Positions 21,405 to 30,810 of a stretch of DNA of 64,000 nucleotides are shown here, one piece after another. The position numbers and the translations under genes were made by a program. The number at the start of each line of letters is the position of its first letter. Within the stretch, counting starts at the first letter, position 1. The DNA is taken from contig NZ_JAAORF010000002.1 of the NCBI RefSeq assembly GCF_017696275.1, forward strand, positions 351,544-415,543, written 5' to 3'. The notes beneath the pieces are model-generated. The model saw only the letters and a list, made by a program, of their open reading frames with translations, was not told where the DNA came from and did not search any database. The DNA is from Prochlorococcus marinus XMU1405. Its GTDB lineage: Bacteria > Cyanobacteriota > Cyanobacteriia > PCC-6307 > Cyanobiaceae.

Positions 21405-22400
21405 TTATCTGAACATTGAACTAACGGAACTTTCTTCATGAATTCTCCAAATAGCTTCTCCTAGCATATTTGCTACAGAAAGCACTTTTAACTGTGGGAA
21501 ATTATCTTTAACAAGAACTGGTATGCTGTTAGTTACTATAACTTGTTCGAATAAATCTTTAGCACTTAATCTTTCACAGGAGGGTGGAGAAAATACAGCA
21601 TGCGAGGCACATGCAAATATTCTTTTAGCTCCTTCTTTTTTTAATAAATTAGCTCCAGAACAAATTGTTCCTCCCGTATCAATCATGTCGTCTATAAGAA
21701 TAGCTGTTTTGCCTTTAACTTCACCAATAACTGTTAGACTCTCAGCGATATTATGAGCTGATCTCCTTTTATCAATAATTGCTAAGGGGGCATCATTCAT
21801 TAATTTTGCGAATGCTCTCGCTCTAGCGACCCCACCTACATCAGGAGAGACAACTACAATTTCCTCTAAATTTAAAGATTCTAAATAATCAATTAATACT
21901 GGTGAACCGTAAATATGATCGCAAGGAATATCAAAATAACCTTGTATTTGAGCAGAATGTAAGTCCATAGCAAGAACTCTATCCACTCCTGATTTCTCAA
22001 GCAAATTAGCAGTGAGTTTTGCTGTTATAGATTCTCTTCCAGAAGTCTTTCTATCTGCCCTTGCATATCCAAAATAAGGGATTACGGCGGTTATTTGTCT
22101 TGCAGACGCCCTCTTGCAGGCATCAACCATTATCATAAGTTCCATTAAACTATCATTTACAGGAGCACATGTAGGCTGAATCAGGAACACATCGCAACCT
22201 CTAATAGATTGTTGAATTTGCACATAAAGTTCTCCATCAGCAAATCTTTTAGATATTAAAGGTACATTTTGAATCCCTAAGTATGATGCAATTTCTTCAG
22301 CTAATTTGGGATTTGTAGTTCCACTTACTAGCCTTAATCTACTATTAGTTAGATTAAAATTAGATTCTTTATTCTGCACTGCCGTGATAAAACTTGTCAC
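21405..22400 (-). CDS. prs: Ribose-phosphate pyrophosphokinase
   Basis: Makes PRPP from ribose-5-phosphate and ATP for purine, pyrimidine, His, Trp and NAD synthesis. It has 331 residues, and the core begins near residue 21 (LRLVSGTTNPKLAEEIA). Visible motifs are FADGELYVQI, the catalytic flexible-loop YFGYARADRKTSGRE, the PRPP-binding IDDMIDTGGT, and VDRVLAMDLHSAQIQGYF. The assigned start is GTG at 22400. About 20 residues precede the usual family core, so an internal start is possible. Divergent from malQ across a 251-base spacer. Confidence 0.95.
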   Translation of the reverse strand: MTSFITAVQNKESNFNLTNSRLRLVSGTTNPKLAEEIASYLGIQNVPLISKRFADGELYVQIQQSIRGCDVFLIQPTCAPVNDSLMELMIMVDACKRASARQITAVIPYFGYARADRKTSGRESITAKLTANLLEKSGVDRVLAMDLHSAQIQGYFDIPCDHIYGSPVLIDYLESLNLEEIVVVSPDVGGVARARAFAKLMNDAPLAIIDKRRSAHNIAESLTVIGEVKGKTAILIDDMIDTGGTICSGANLLKKEGAKRIFACASHAVFSPPSCERLSAKDLFEQVIVTNSIPVLVKDNFPQLKVLSVANMLGEAIWRIHEESSVSSMFR

Positions 22401-22651
22401 GAAATTAGCAACATAACACTATATTTATATCGTAGTCGCTTATGTGAATTTCGCAAAAGATAATCTATAGATCTTTTCAAAAGTCATATCTCTTAAGCAA
22501 AATGTAAACATAATTGGATTAAAAATCAGAAATTTTCTATTATTTCTAAAAAAATCAGCATAGTATTTGTCAATAAAAAAGAATTTGTTTATCGTTGAGC
22601 TTAGAGGATTAATAAATATTTAAAAGTAAATAATCAAAATATAATTAGAAA

Positions 22652-24172
22652 ATGTCTATGAAAACAGTTCTTAAAAAAAAATCATTAGGAATACTTATGC
22701 ATCCTTCATGTTTACCAGGAGGAAAAGTATGTGGAACTTTTGGTAGAGGAGCTAAAGATTGGATAAAGAAGCTTCATTGCCATGGTATCGAATACTGGCA
22801 ATTTTTACCTCTTACACCAACTGATTCTACTGGGTCTCCCTATAGCTCACCGTCTAGCTTTGCTCTGAATCCATGGTTTCTTGATGTAGATTATTTAATA
22901 GAAGAAGGTTTTATCTTCATTTCTAATTTAGAAGAATTAGGTCCCACAAATAACCAGAATACTCATTTTGATTTTGATGATGCGAATAATTTAACAAAAA
23001 AATTAGGTCACCTCCTTTTGCAAGGTTGGAGTTCCCAATCTAAAGAGAGAAAACTTAATTTTAATGAGTGGATTAGAAAGAATTCTTGGGTTGAAGATTA
23101 TGCAACATTTGATGTTATCAGGGAGGAATTTAATATGTTGCCTTGGTGGCAATGGCCTAAAGAATTTAAGATAAAAAATAACGAATTTTTAAAAACATGG
23201 ACTGATACAAAGAGTGAAAAGATACTCATTAAAAAATTAATACAGTGGCATTTAGATGAACAATGGACTGCTATAAAAAAATTTGCAAAGTCATATAGTG
23301 TCAAGTTAATTGGAGATCTGCCCTTTTATGTTTCTAGGGACAGCGCTGATGTATGGAGTAATAAATCACTATTTTCGATTTTTAAAAATGGAGATTTAAT
23401 CTTTCAAAGTGGTGTGCCTCCTGATTATTTTTCATCAACAGGACAATTATGGGGAACTCCAACTTACTTTTGGTCAAAACATAAGAGTACTAATTTCAAT
23501 TGGTGGAGAAAAAGATTTAAAAGGCAATTTGAACTTATGGACTTGATGAGATTAGATCATTTCAGGGGTTTGGCTGGTTATTGGAGGGTTAATGGAAATG
23601 CCAAAACAGCAATTTCTGGTAAATGGATAAATTCTCCAGGAAGAACACTATTAAATAAACTAAAAATTGACTTAGGGACTGACTTACTACCAATAATCGC
23701 TGAGGATCTAGGAGTAATAACACCCGATGTAGAAAAATTAAGGAAAAATTTTAAACTTCCTGGAATGAAAATATTACAGTTCGCATTTGATGGGAACGAA
23801 GATAACCCATATTTACCCAAAAATATTGAAGGTGAAAATTGGGTAGTTTATACAGGTACTCATGACAACTCTACTTCCGTCTCATGGTGGGAATGTTTAG
23901 AAAATAACTCCAAAGAACTAATCAAAGATCAATTTAAATTATCTGATAATCCTTCTTGGAGTTTAATAAAAATAGGCATGGATACAAATGCAAATCTCTT
24001 TATTGCTCCAATCCAAGATATTTTATCTCTAGATGACTCAAGCAGATTAAATATACCTGGCACGACAAAAAACAACTGGAAATGGAAGTTAAATCGATCT
24101 TTAGGAGAAGTAGAGGACAATATAAGGAGATTTAGTGAGCTAGGAAATAATTTTGGGAGAACTAGGAAATAG
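22652..24172 (+). CDS. malQ: 4-alpha-glucanotransferase (amylomaltase)
   Basis: GH77 disproportionating enzyme that shuffles maltodextrins during glycogen or starch-type glucan metabolism. The 506-residue length is standard. Opening motif GILMHPSCLPG is followed by the GH77 signatures YWQFLPLTPTD and SPYSSPSSFALNP. The catalytic triad sits in RLDHFRG (about residue 298), AEDLG (about 350) and GTHDN (about 403), with YFSSTGQLWGTP in between. Transcribed alone, divergent from prs. Works with the GH57 branching enzyme at 5.0 kb in the same metabolic route. Confidence 0.96.
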   Translation: MSMKTVLKKKSLGILMHPSCLPGGKVCGTFGRGAKDWIKKLHCHGIEYWQFLPLTPTDSTGSPYSSPSSFALNPWFLDVDYLIEEGFIFISNLEELGPTNNQNTHFDFDDANNLTKKLGHLLLQGWSSQSKERKLNFNEWIRKNSWVEDYATFDVIREEFNMLPWWQWPKEFKIKNNEFLKTWTDTKSEKILIKKLIQWHLDEQWTAIKKFAKSYSVKLIGDLPFYVSRDSADVWSNKSLFSIFKNGDLIFQSGVPPDYFSSTGQLWGTPTYFWSKHKSTNFNWWRKRFKRQFELMDLMRLDHFRGLAGYWRVNGNAKTAISGKWINSPGRTLLNKLKIDLGTDLLPIIAEDLGVITPDVEKLRKNFKLPGMKILQFAFDGNEDNPYLPKNIEGENWVVYTGTHDNSTSVSWWECLENNSKELIKDQFKLSDNPSWSLIKIGMDTNANLFIAPIQDILSLDDSSRLNIPGTTKNNWKWKLNRSLGEVEDNIRRFSELGNNFGRTRK

Positions 24173-24186
24173 AGACTTATTGAAGT

Positions 24187-24681
24187 TTATTTATCAATGA
24201 TTTTGTTTTCAATATTTTGAATCTCAATAACATTTACATTTAGAATAAAGTATCTCTTTAATATAAAAACAGTAAGGAATAATATAAAAAAATAAAAAAG
24301 GATTCCCTGCCAAGTATTTATAAGATCAAATTTATTGACAATAAAATCTTTTTTCTCTTTCTTAGAAGTTTCTCCTTCTCTAATGGCTAAATTTTTTAAT
24401 GTATGTTTTTTTAATCCTAAGCATTCCTCTAATTTGATTAATATTGATCTTATAAATGGATACTTTGGTCTAATATTTTTATTATTGTTTTCAATAGAAA
24501 TTAAGGTTTGTTCAGGTATTTTTGAGATACGAGACAATTCTTGAATTGTTATATTTTTGTGGATTCTCGCTTCTTTTACTAACTTTGCTATTTCTCCATA
24601 ATAATCAACCAATACATTATTTACTTCGATATCAATCAAAGATTTTTTTTTAAACAAAAAAAGATTTTTAAAAATATTCAT
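24187..24681 (-). CDS. Short RodZ-like helix-turn-helix membrane protein
   Basis: 164 residues. A cytoplasmic helix-turn-helix domain of the Xre/RodZ type spans about residues 29-97 (LVKEARIHKNITIQELSRIS, EQTLISIENN). It is followed by a basic linker and one transmembrane helix at about 124-145 (GILFYFFILFLTVFIL), with only about 20 residues beyond. This is the topology of RodZ, the MreB-binding morphogenesis protein, but without most of its extracytoplasmic domain. A DNA-binding or other role cannot be excluded. It converges on malQ (14-base gap), and its promoter lies in the 114-base spacer before the UbiB gene. Confidence 0.72.
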   Translation of the reverse strand: MNIFKNLFLFKKKSLIDIEVNNVLVDYYGEIAKLVKEARIHKNITIQELSRISKIPEQTLISIENNNKNIRPKYPFIRSILIKLEECLGLKKHTLKNLAIREGETSKKEKKDFIVNKFDLINTWQGILFYFFILFLTVFILKRYFILNVNVIEIQNIENKIIDK

Positions 24682-24795
24682 TACATATTTCCAAGTTTAT
24701 TAATTTTTTGACTACTCAATTTTAAAAATGAGAACTATATTTAATTTTAATCATTTAAAAATCATAAGTAAATTTATTAGGTTCAAATATAAAAA

Positions 24796-26454
24796 CTAAA
24801 CTGGAGAAATAATATTATTGACCGCACTTTTTGCAAAATTCAAAGGGCTAAATGTATCTCTAATTAGACTTAAAAGTTTTTTTGCGTCAGTTAATTCTAG
24901 TTTGTCATCTTTTATAAGGCTTAAAAGAAGATTCTTCCGAACTTCTGATCCTTTTTTACTAACAAATAATTTTAATCCTGCATTGGCAACTGGTATCAAA
25001 TCTGAGTTAATATTTTCAGAATCTTTAAATAAAATATTTAGTAAACTTTCAACTTTTTCTATTTGAATTCTACCTTTATTATCAAACACAACTTCCAAGA
25101 GAATTTCTAAAATCTCATCAGAATTATCAGTAAGTAGTTTCTTAGCTATATAAGGATATGCGATTTTTAAAATTTTAAATTCAGGATCTAGTCTTAGTGC
25201 TAAACCTTCTTGACTAACAACGGCTCTTATTATCAAAGCGAACCTACTGGGTACTCTAAATGGATAAGAGTACATTAGTTTTGAGAATTTATCAGTTACA
25301 TTTTTAAGATTAAAATTGCCAACCTCAGCACTAAAAGATCCTCCTAAAACTTCTTTTAATGGTTTAACAAGTTTCTGAAGATCTTGTTCTTTAGTTAAAA
25401 AACCTAATTTCTGAAAATCTTTTGCAAGAAGATAATATTCATCATTTATTATGTGAACAATGGCCTTAATGAGAGTTAGTCTATCTGAATTTGTAATTGT
25501 ATCCATCATTCCGAAATCTACATAAGCTAAATTTCCATAATCTGCATTTCCTCCTTTAAGAGCAAACATATTTCCAGGGTGTGGGTCTGCGTGAAAATAT
25601 CCATATTCAAATAACTGCTGAAGACCACTTATTACACAAGTTTTTATGAAAGAGGAAGGTACCAGGTTATTTTCCTCCAATAAAGCCCTATCTCTTAATT
25701 TGACTCCATCAATCCAAGAGGTTGTAATAATTCTCTTAGATGAGAACTGTTTTTCCAATTTAGGAATAAAAACATTTGGGTTATCTTTGAATAAATTGGC
25801 AAACTTTAAAGCATTTTCACCCTCTTTCTCGTAGTCAATTTCATCAAAAAGTGCTTTGCCGAATTCATCTATTATTTCTCCAATTCCTACACCAATATTT
25901 AGTGGCAGAAATGGTGACAACAAAGTTGATAAAAACCTTAATATCACAACATCTCTTCTTATAAGAAAGTTTAAATTTGGCCTTTGTACTTTTACCGCTA
26001 CATGAGTATTATTTTTTGTTTTTGCTTTATAGACTTGTCCTAAGCTTGCTGATGCAATAGGACTATCAGGGAACTCATCAAATAATTCATTAGGTGGTCC
26101 GCCAAGTTCCTCTTCAATAATTTTTAAAGCAATTTTGTGATCGAATGCTGGTAGATTATCCTGTAGGTTGGTAAGTTCTGTCAACCAATCTTGTCTAACT
26201 AGATCAGGTCTAGTTGAAAGTGCCTGTCCCAATTTTATAAAACAAGGTCCTAAATCTGTTATTACATCAAAAAGATATTTGGAAAGATTTTTTTGTATAT
26301 TTTTATTTTTACTGTTACCTTGAAAAAGTATTCTTAAAAAAAGAAAAATAAAAGTTAATAGGATATATAAAACTCTCGGGACGAAAATCCATGGTCTCAA
26401 AATCAACCAAATTAAGTCATCTTTTGCCGAGTATTGCGGATAAGACCTTGTCAT
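24796..26454 (-). CDS. ABC1/UbiB-family atypical kinase
   Basis: 552 residues. The UbiB/ADCK family supports quinone (plastoquinone, tocopherol) metabolism in bacteria and plastids. Hallmarks present are the KxGQ motif in FIKLGQALSTRPDLV, the alanine-rich nucleotide loop ASASLGQVYKA, VAVKVQRPN with the catalytic lysine, and HADPHPGNMF with YVDFGMMD for metal binding. A hydrophobic stretch near residues 22-45 may anchor it to the membrane. The C-terminus ends in a helical region without motifs. Cyanobacteria usually carry several paralogues, and which one this is cannot be said. Confidence 0.92.
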   Translation of the reverse strand: MTRSYPQYSAKDDLIWLILRPWIFVPRVLYILLTFIFLFLRILFQGNSKNKNIQKNLSKYLFDVITDLGPCFIKLGQALSTRPDLVRQDWLTELTNLQDNLPAFDHKIALKIIEEELGGPPNELFDEFPDSPIASASLGQVYKAKTKNNTHVAVKVQRPNLNFLIRRDVVILRFLSTLLSPFLPLNIGVGIGEIIDEFGKALFDEIDYEKEGENALKFANLFKDNPNVFIPKLEKQFSSKRIITTSWIDGVKLRDRALLEENNLVPSSFIKTCVISGLQQLFEYGYFHADPHPGNMFALKGGNADYGNLAYVDFGMMDTITNSDRLTLIKAIVHIINDEYYLLAKDFQKLGFLTKEQDLQKLVKPLKEVLGGSFSAEVGNFNLKNVTDKFSKLMYSYPFRVPSRFALIIRAVVSQEGLALRLDPEFKILKIAYPYIAKKLLTDNSDEILEILLEVVFDNKGRIQIEKVESLLNILFKDSENINSDLIPVANAGLKLFVSKKGSEVRKNLLLSLIKDDKLELTDAKKLLSLIRDTFSPLNFAKSAVNNIISPV

Positions 26455-26518
26455 TTAATTTAAAAAATATCAAAGAAGAATTCCCACTAGTCCATTCTAT
26501 ATATGTCAATAACACTTT

Positions 26519-27916
26519 ATGAGCATTTCATCTTTTCTAACTAAAAAGTTTTCAAAGTCACTTTTCTTTCCCGCTCATAACAGAGGGGCAGCTTTACCCG
26601 AGAAATTAGTGAAATTATTAAAAACGCAACCTGGGTATTGGGACTTGCCGGAACTACCAGAGATAGGGTCACCTCTATCCCAAAGCGGATTAATTGCCAA
26701 AACTCAAAAAGAATTCTCTGCGAAATTTGGTGCTAAAGGATGCTTTTTTGGAGTTAATGGAGCCTCAGGATTAATACAATCAGCGGTAATTTCAATGGCA
26801 AAACCTGGTGAAACGATACTAATACCAAGAAATGTTCATATAAGTGTTATAAAAATCTGTGCGATGCAGAACATAAATACAATATTTTTTGACCTCGATT
26901 TATTATCAGAAACTGGTCATTACAAACCAATAACAAAAATATGGTTGGAAGATGTATTTAAAAAAATAAATTTTATTGAAAAAAAAATTGTAGGGGTAAT
27001 TCTTACTAGCCCATCTTATCAAGGTTATGCAGGAGATTTAGAACCTTTAATAGATCTTTGTCATCAAAAAAAATTACCTGTTTTGGTTGATGAAGCTCAT
27101 GGTTCTTATTTCCTTTTTTGTGAAAACCTTAACCTACCAAAATCCGCTTTAGTATCAAATGCTGACTTAGTCGTTCACTCCTTGCATAAGTCGCTAAATG
27201 GTTTAACTCAAACGGCTGCACTTTGGTACAAAGGGAATCTAGTAAATGAGCATAATTTAATCAATAGTATTAATTTGTTGCAAACTACTAGTCCAAATTC
27301 TTTATTACTTTCTTCTTGTGAAGAGTCTATTAAAGACTGGCTAAATAAAAAAAGTTTATCAAAATATCAAAAAAGAATTTTAGAGGCAAAAAGTATCTAT
27401 AAAAAATTAATCCAAAAGAATATTCCTCTTATAGAAACCCAAGACCCCTTAAAAATAGTATTAAACACCTCTAAAGTAGGAATTGATGGTTTCACTGCTG
27501 ATAAATTTTTTTATAAAAATGGTCTTATTGCTGAATTACCAGAAATGATGACTCTAACTTTTTGCTTAGGATTTGCTAATCAGAGAGATTTTCTTAATTT
27601 ATTTGAAAAGTTGTGGAATAAATTACTGTTAAATTCTAAAAAATTAAAAAGTTTAAAAGTACTCCAATCGCCCTTTAAACTAGTTCAAGAACCTGAAATT
27701 GAAATTGGAATTGCTTGGAGAAGTGAGACTAAGAGTATCTCTTTCTCTCAATCATTAAATAAAATATCAGGAGATATTATTTGCCCTTATCCTCCTGGGA
27801 TACCTCTAGTAGTTCCTGGAGAAAAAATTGACATCGATAGATTTAATTGGATAAATAATCAAAGTTTGTGCAACAAAGATCTGGTAAATTTTAATATAAG
27901 AGTCATACAACAATAG
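26519..27916 (+). CDS. Orn/Lys/Arg decarboxylase-like PLP enzyme (short form)
   Basis: Fold-type I PLP enzyme of the Orn/Lys/Arg decarboxylase major domain group, 465 residues, close to the short bacterial form rather than the 700-residue inducible enzymes. Visible are FFPAHNRGAALP near the N-terminus, VDEAHGSYFLF, and the PLP lysine in VVHSLHKSLNGLTQTA, with FGVNGASGLIQSAV as the phosphate-binding turn. The substrate (Lys, Arg or Orn) is not decidable from sequence. It leads a two-gene run with cdsA, 9 bases downstream. A polyamine-synthesis role is the likeliest inference. Confidence 0.87.
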   Translation: MSISSFLTKKFSKSLFFPAHNRGAALPEKLVKLLKTQPGYWDLPELPEIGSPLSQSGLIAKTQKEFSAKFGAKGCFFGVNGASGLIQSAVISMAKPGETILIPRNVHISVIKICAMQNINTIFFDLDLLSETGHYKPITKIWLEDVFKKINFIEKKIVGVILTSPSYQGYAGDLEPLIDLCHQKKLPVLVDEAHGSYFLFCENLNLPKSALVSNADLVVHSLHKSLNGLTQTAALWYKGNLVNEHNLINSINLLQTTSPNSLLLSSCEESIKDWLNKKSLSKYQKRILEAKSIYKKLIQKNIPLIETQDPLKIVLNTSKVGIDGFTADKFFYKNGLIAELPEMMTLTFCLGFANQRDFLNLFEKLWNKLLLNSKKLKSLKVLQSPFKLVQEPEIEIGIAWRSETKSISFSQSLNKISGDIICPYPPGIPLVVPGEKIDIDRFNWINNQSLCNKDLVNFNIRVIQQ

Positions 27917-27925
27917 AACTTCAAT

Positions 27926-28783
27926 ATGAGATTTAGAAGCGGATTACTTATAGGAATATTTGGTTTAATTGTTGTTTTATTGGGGGGATGGTTTTTTACA
28001 TTAGCAATAGCTTTACTCACTTATTTAGCATTATTAGAATTTTTTAGAATGGCTGAATTTAAAGGAATAAAACCAGCCACAAAAACCACATTATTTTCAT
28101 CTTTCGTTATTATTATTTCTACTTATCTTGAGGCCATAGGTTTACTTGAGGGAGAGATATCAAATTCAATTTTGCCTATCTGTTCAGTTGGGATATGCAC
28201 TTGGTTACTACTACAACCAAAACCTGGAACAATTTCAGATATTGCAGCGTCTATTTTTGGATTATTCTATTTAGGTTTTTTGCCTAGTTACTGGATTAAG
28301 TTAAGGGGATTAGAGTCAGTGATAATAAGTTCAAATCAAGGTTTGATTTCATTTGAAAACTTATCAAATACTACAGGTATTCATTTAACTTTAACTTCTT
28401 GTTTCTTAATTGTAGCTAGTGATATTGGTTCTTATTTCATTGGGAAGTCATTTGGTAAAAAATCTCTTTCTTCAATATCTCCTAGCAAAACAATAGAAGG
28501 TTTAATTGGAGGAATATCCTGTTCGGTTTTATTAGCAATATTTTTCGCATTTTCACTGAATTGGGAAAATCCATTATTAGTTGGAATTTTATATGGAATT
28601 TTAATTTCTCTTATGGCTTTAGTTGGAGATTTAATTGAATCAATGATGAAGAGAGATGCAAAAATAAAAGATTCCGGAACTTTTTTACCAGGACATGGAG
28701 GAATTCTTGACAGAATTGACAGCTATATTTTTACTCCATCTATCTTGTATTACATTTTTATACTTCTCAAGTATCTAAATTAA
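27926..28783 (+). CDS. cdsA: Phosphatidate cytidylyltransferase
   Basis: Makes CDP-diacylglycerol from phosphatidate and CTP in the membrane, the precursor of phosphatidylglycerol. It has 285 residues with about seven hydrophobic segments. The family signature near the C-terminus is present: MKRDAKIKDSG, then PGHGGILDRIDS, containing the metal-binding aspartates. SDIGSYFIGKSFGKKSLS and SPSKTIEG are also typical. In Prochlorococcus phosphatidylglycerol is the main phospholipid retained, so this gene should be essential. It follows the decarboxylase gene by 9 bases. Confidence 0.95.
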   Translation: MRFRSGLLIGIFGLIVVLLGGWFFTLAIALLTYLALLEFFRMAEFKGIKPATKTTLFSSFVIIISTYLEAIGLLEGEISNSILPICSVGICTWLLLQPKPGTISDIAASIFGLFYLGFLPSYWIKLRGLESVIISSNQGLISFENLSNTTGIHLTLTSCFLIVASDIGSYFIGKSFGKKSLSSISPSKTIEGLIGGISCSVLLAIFFAFSLNWENPLLVGILYGILISLMALVGDLIESMMKRDAKIKDSGTFLPGHGGILDRIDSYIFTPSILYYIFILLKYLN

Positions 28784-28797
28784 TTTTTAAATTTTTT

Positions 28798-29748
28798 TTA
28801 TTCCAAAAAATAATCTTGAATAATTTTAGTCGATAATGATGGTAAATCTATATGAGGAAGATGGCCACAATTTTGCAACCCTACATAATTTAATTTTTCA
28901 ATTTTTCTTATTTTTTTAATCTCTTTTTTTCCCAGAATACGATCATTCTCTCCACATATTGCTTTAATTGGGATATTTTGAATATATTTATTTGTCCCAG
29001 CAAACCCTCCACTTTTTGCAAATGATGCAAGTGAATTCCTCCATCCTTGGCAACCTAAATGAATTGAAGCAATTTGCTCTTCCATTTCACCAACACATTC
29101 TTCTGGGAAAGCAAATGCTTGCCTGCAAAGACTTTTTCTAACCTGCGGCAATCCAAGAAATGAGGAACCGATTTGGTTAAGAGGAAAAGGGATGCTCTTA
29201 GGTTCTCCAAATAATCCTGCGGGAGATAAAAGGATAATCTTATCAATGGAATCAGTAATTTCAAAAGCAAGTTTTAAAGCTGCTGAACCTCCCATAGAGG
29301 CCCCAATAACTTTAATATTTTTTGTTATTTGCAAAGTCTTAAGGAGATCAATTAAAAATGAAATTATTTTCGAAGGATTGTATTCATTTGTTGCGCACCT
29401 AGGACTAAAACCAAATCCTAGTAAATCAGGAACTATAACTTGGAAATTTTTTTTTAGTGATTGATATATTCTCCTAAACTCTAAAAAACTACTATCAAAG
29501 CCATGTAGGAGAATTATAGGTTGACCTTTCCCTCCCATAACTACAGGGAATTTCAAAGAATTCCAGTTATCATTTAGTTTGATCCACTTAACATCATTTG
29601 CTAAATAAAGAGCCAATGGATCCAAAAGAGACAATTTTGCTCTCTCAAAAAATTCAATATTTAAATCACTAAATTGTTCGAAGTTGGATTTAGTCAAAAA
29701 ATAATTATATTTTGATTTTTTGTTTTTCAAAATTTGTAATAACTTCAA
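28798..29748 (-). CDS. Alpha/beta hydrolase-fold protein
   Basis: 316 residues with an alpha/beta hydrolase core: the oxyanion-region ILLHGFDSS, the nucleophile elbow GASMGGSA with a serine, and a late histidine in NCGHLPHIDLP. An aspartate in CGENDRILG is the likely acid. Cyanobacterial relatives occur widely as uncharacterised hydrolases; the substrate is unknown. The longest reading begins at TTG 29748 and overlaps the upstream dehydrogenase by 44 bases. An in-frame TTG at 29694, just past the upstream stop, is an equally likely start and would shorten it by 18 residues. Confidence 0.85.
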   Translation of the reverse strand: MKLLQILKNKKSKYNYFLTKSNFEQFSDLNIEFFERAKLSLLDPLALYLANDVKWIKLNDNWNSLKFPVVMGGKGQPIILLHGFDSSFLEFRRIYQSLKKNFQVIVPDLLGFGFSPRCATNEYNPSKIISFLIDLLKTLQITKNIKVIGASMGGSAALKLAFEITDSIDKIILLSPAGLFGEPKSIPFPLNQIGSSFLGLPQVRKSLCRQAFAFPEECVGEMEEQIASIHLGCQGWRNSLASFAKSGGFAGTNKYIQNIPIKAICGENDRILGKKEIKKIRKIEKLNYVGLQNCGHLPHIDLPSLSTKIIQDYFLE

Positions 29749-30796
29749 TTATATCTTGTTTACTAATTTCAAAAGGCAAGAAGTGAATTTCAGATTTTTC
29801 TCTACAAGTGAAATCAGCAATTTTTTCTAAATTTTTATTTTCGAAAACATTAATTCCTAATTCTGAAATAGTGGTTGGCAAATTCAATTCTTTCATAAGT
29901 ACTAACAATTGTTTAATAGACTGTTCAGCTAATTTATTATTATTTTTGATTTCTTCAAGTCTTAATTGCAATAACAATCCAACTCCAACAATCTCGCCAT
30001 GTAAGAATTTATTTGGAGTAATTATCTGAGTAATTGCATTATGAATAGCATGTGCTGCGGCTGTCCTACACTTTTCTCCACCTATACCTCCAACTAATCC
30101 TGCTGTAAGTCCACATGCTTCTATAATATTTCTCCAAGAGGAATTATTTTCAAATGGGTCTTTAAGGGCTTTTTCTCCATCTATTAGTAATTGATCTCTT
30201 AGAACTCTTGAAATCTGAATAGCTTGTTGAACAAGACCATCATCTATAGTTGAACTAGTTATTGAAGATTCATACCATTTTGCTAAAGCATCTGCTATTC
30301 CGCTTGCAAGTGTTCTTGAGGGAGCTGTTTGAATAAATTTATGATCGTAGACTAGGACTTTTGGACAAGATCTCAGTGCAACATCCTTTATAAATTGACC
30401 TTTTTTCGTATAAATATTTGATAAGGCAGTCCATCCCGCGCAGGTTGCAGCACTAAGTGGAACTGTGATACAAGGAATATTAAGGCACTCTGCTATATAT
30501 TTGCCAGAATCAAGAACTTTACCTCCTCCTGCTGCGATAACAGAATCATTATTATTATTTAAGATGACATTCTTAACTGTTGAAATATCTTCATAACAGC
30601 AATCAAATTGTAAATTAGCTAAAGAAACATCAAGGTCTAGATTTTTTAAATCTCTAAAAATTTTACTTTTAATCTCTTTGGTATAAAGACTTCTACCTAA
30701 AATTAAAGGTCTTTTGGTTAAATTAGCAATCTGAGGTAAAGCTTTTTCCCATGCATCCTTCCCCCTAAATATAGTTTCTGGAGATATTGATTGCAT
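29705..30796 (-). CDS. Iron-containing alcohol dehydrogenase, glycerol dehydrogenase-like
   Basis: 363 residues, group III metal-dependent dehydrogenase of the GldA type. The NAD-binding glycine-rich VIAAGGGKVLDSGKYIA, the metal ligands in SGIADALAKWYE (Asp), HAIHNAIT (His) and FLHGEIVG (His), and the threonine-rich VPLSAATCAGWTA loop are all present. Related dehydrogenases include glycerol-1-phosphate dehydrogenase and 3-dehydroquinate-synthase-like enzymes, so the substrate should be left open. It follows clpC by 14 bases and overlaps or abuts the downstream hydrolase, making a likely three-gene transcript. Confidence 0.88.
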   Translation of the reverse strand: MQSISPETIFRGKDAWEKALPQIANLTKRPLILGRSLYTKEIKSKIFRDLKNLDLDVSLANLQFDCCYEDISTVKNVILNNNNDSVIAAGGGKVLDSGKYIAECLNIPCITVPLSAATCAGWTALSNIYTKKGQFIKDVALRSCPKVLVYDHKFIQTAPSRTLASGIADALAKWYESSITSSTIDDGLVQQAIQISRVLRDQLLIDGEKALKDPFENNSSWRNIIEACGLTAGLVGGIGGEKCRTAAAHAIHNAITQIITPNKFLHGEIVGVGLLLQLRLEEIKNNNKLAEQSIKQLLVLMKELNLPTTISELGINVFENKNLEKIADFTCREKSEIHFLPFEISKQDIIEVITNFEKQKIKI

Positions 30797-30810
30797 TTTA
30801 AAATTAATTA

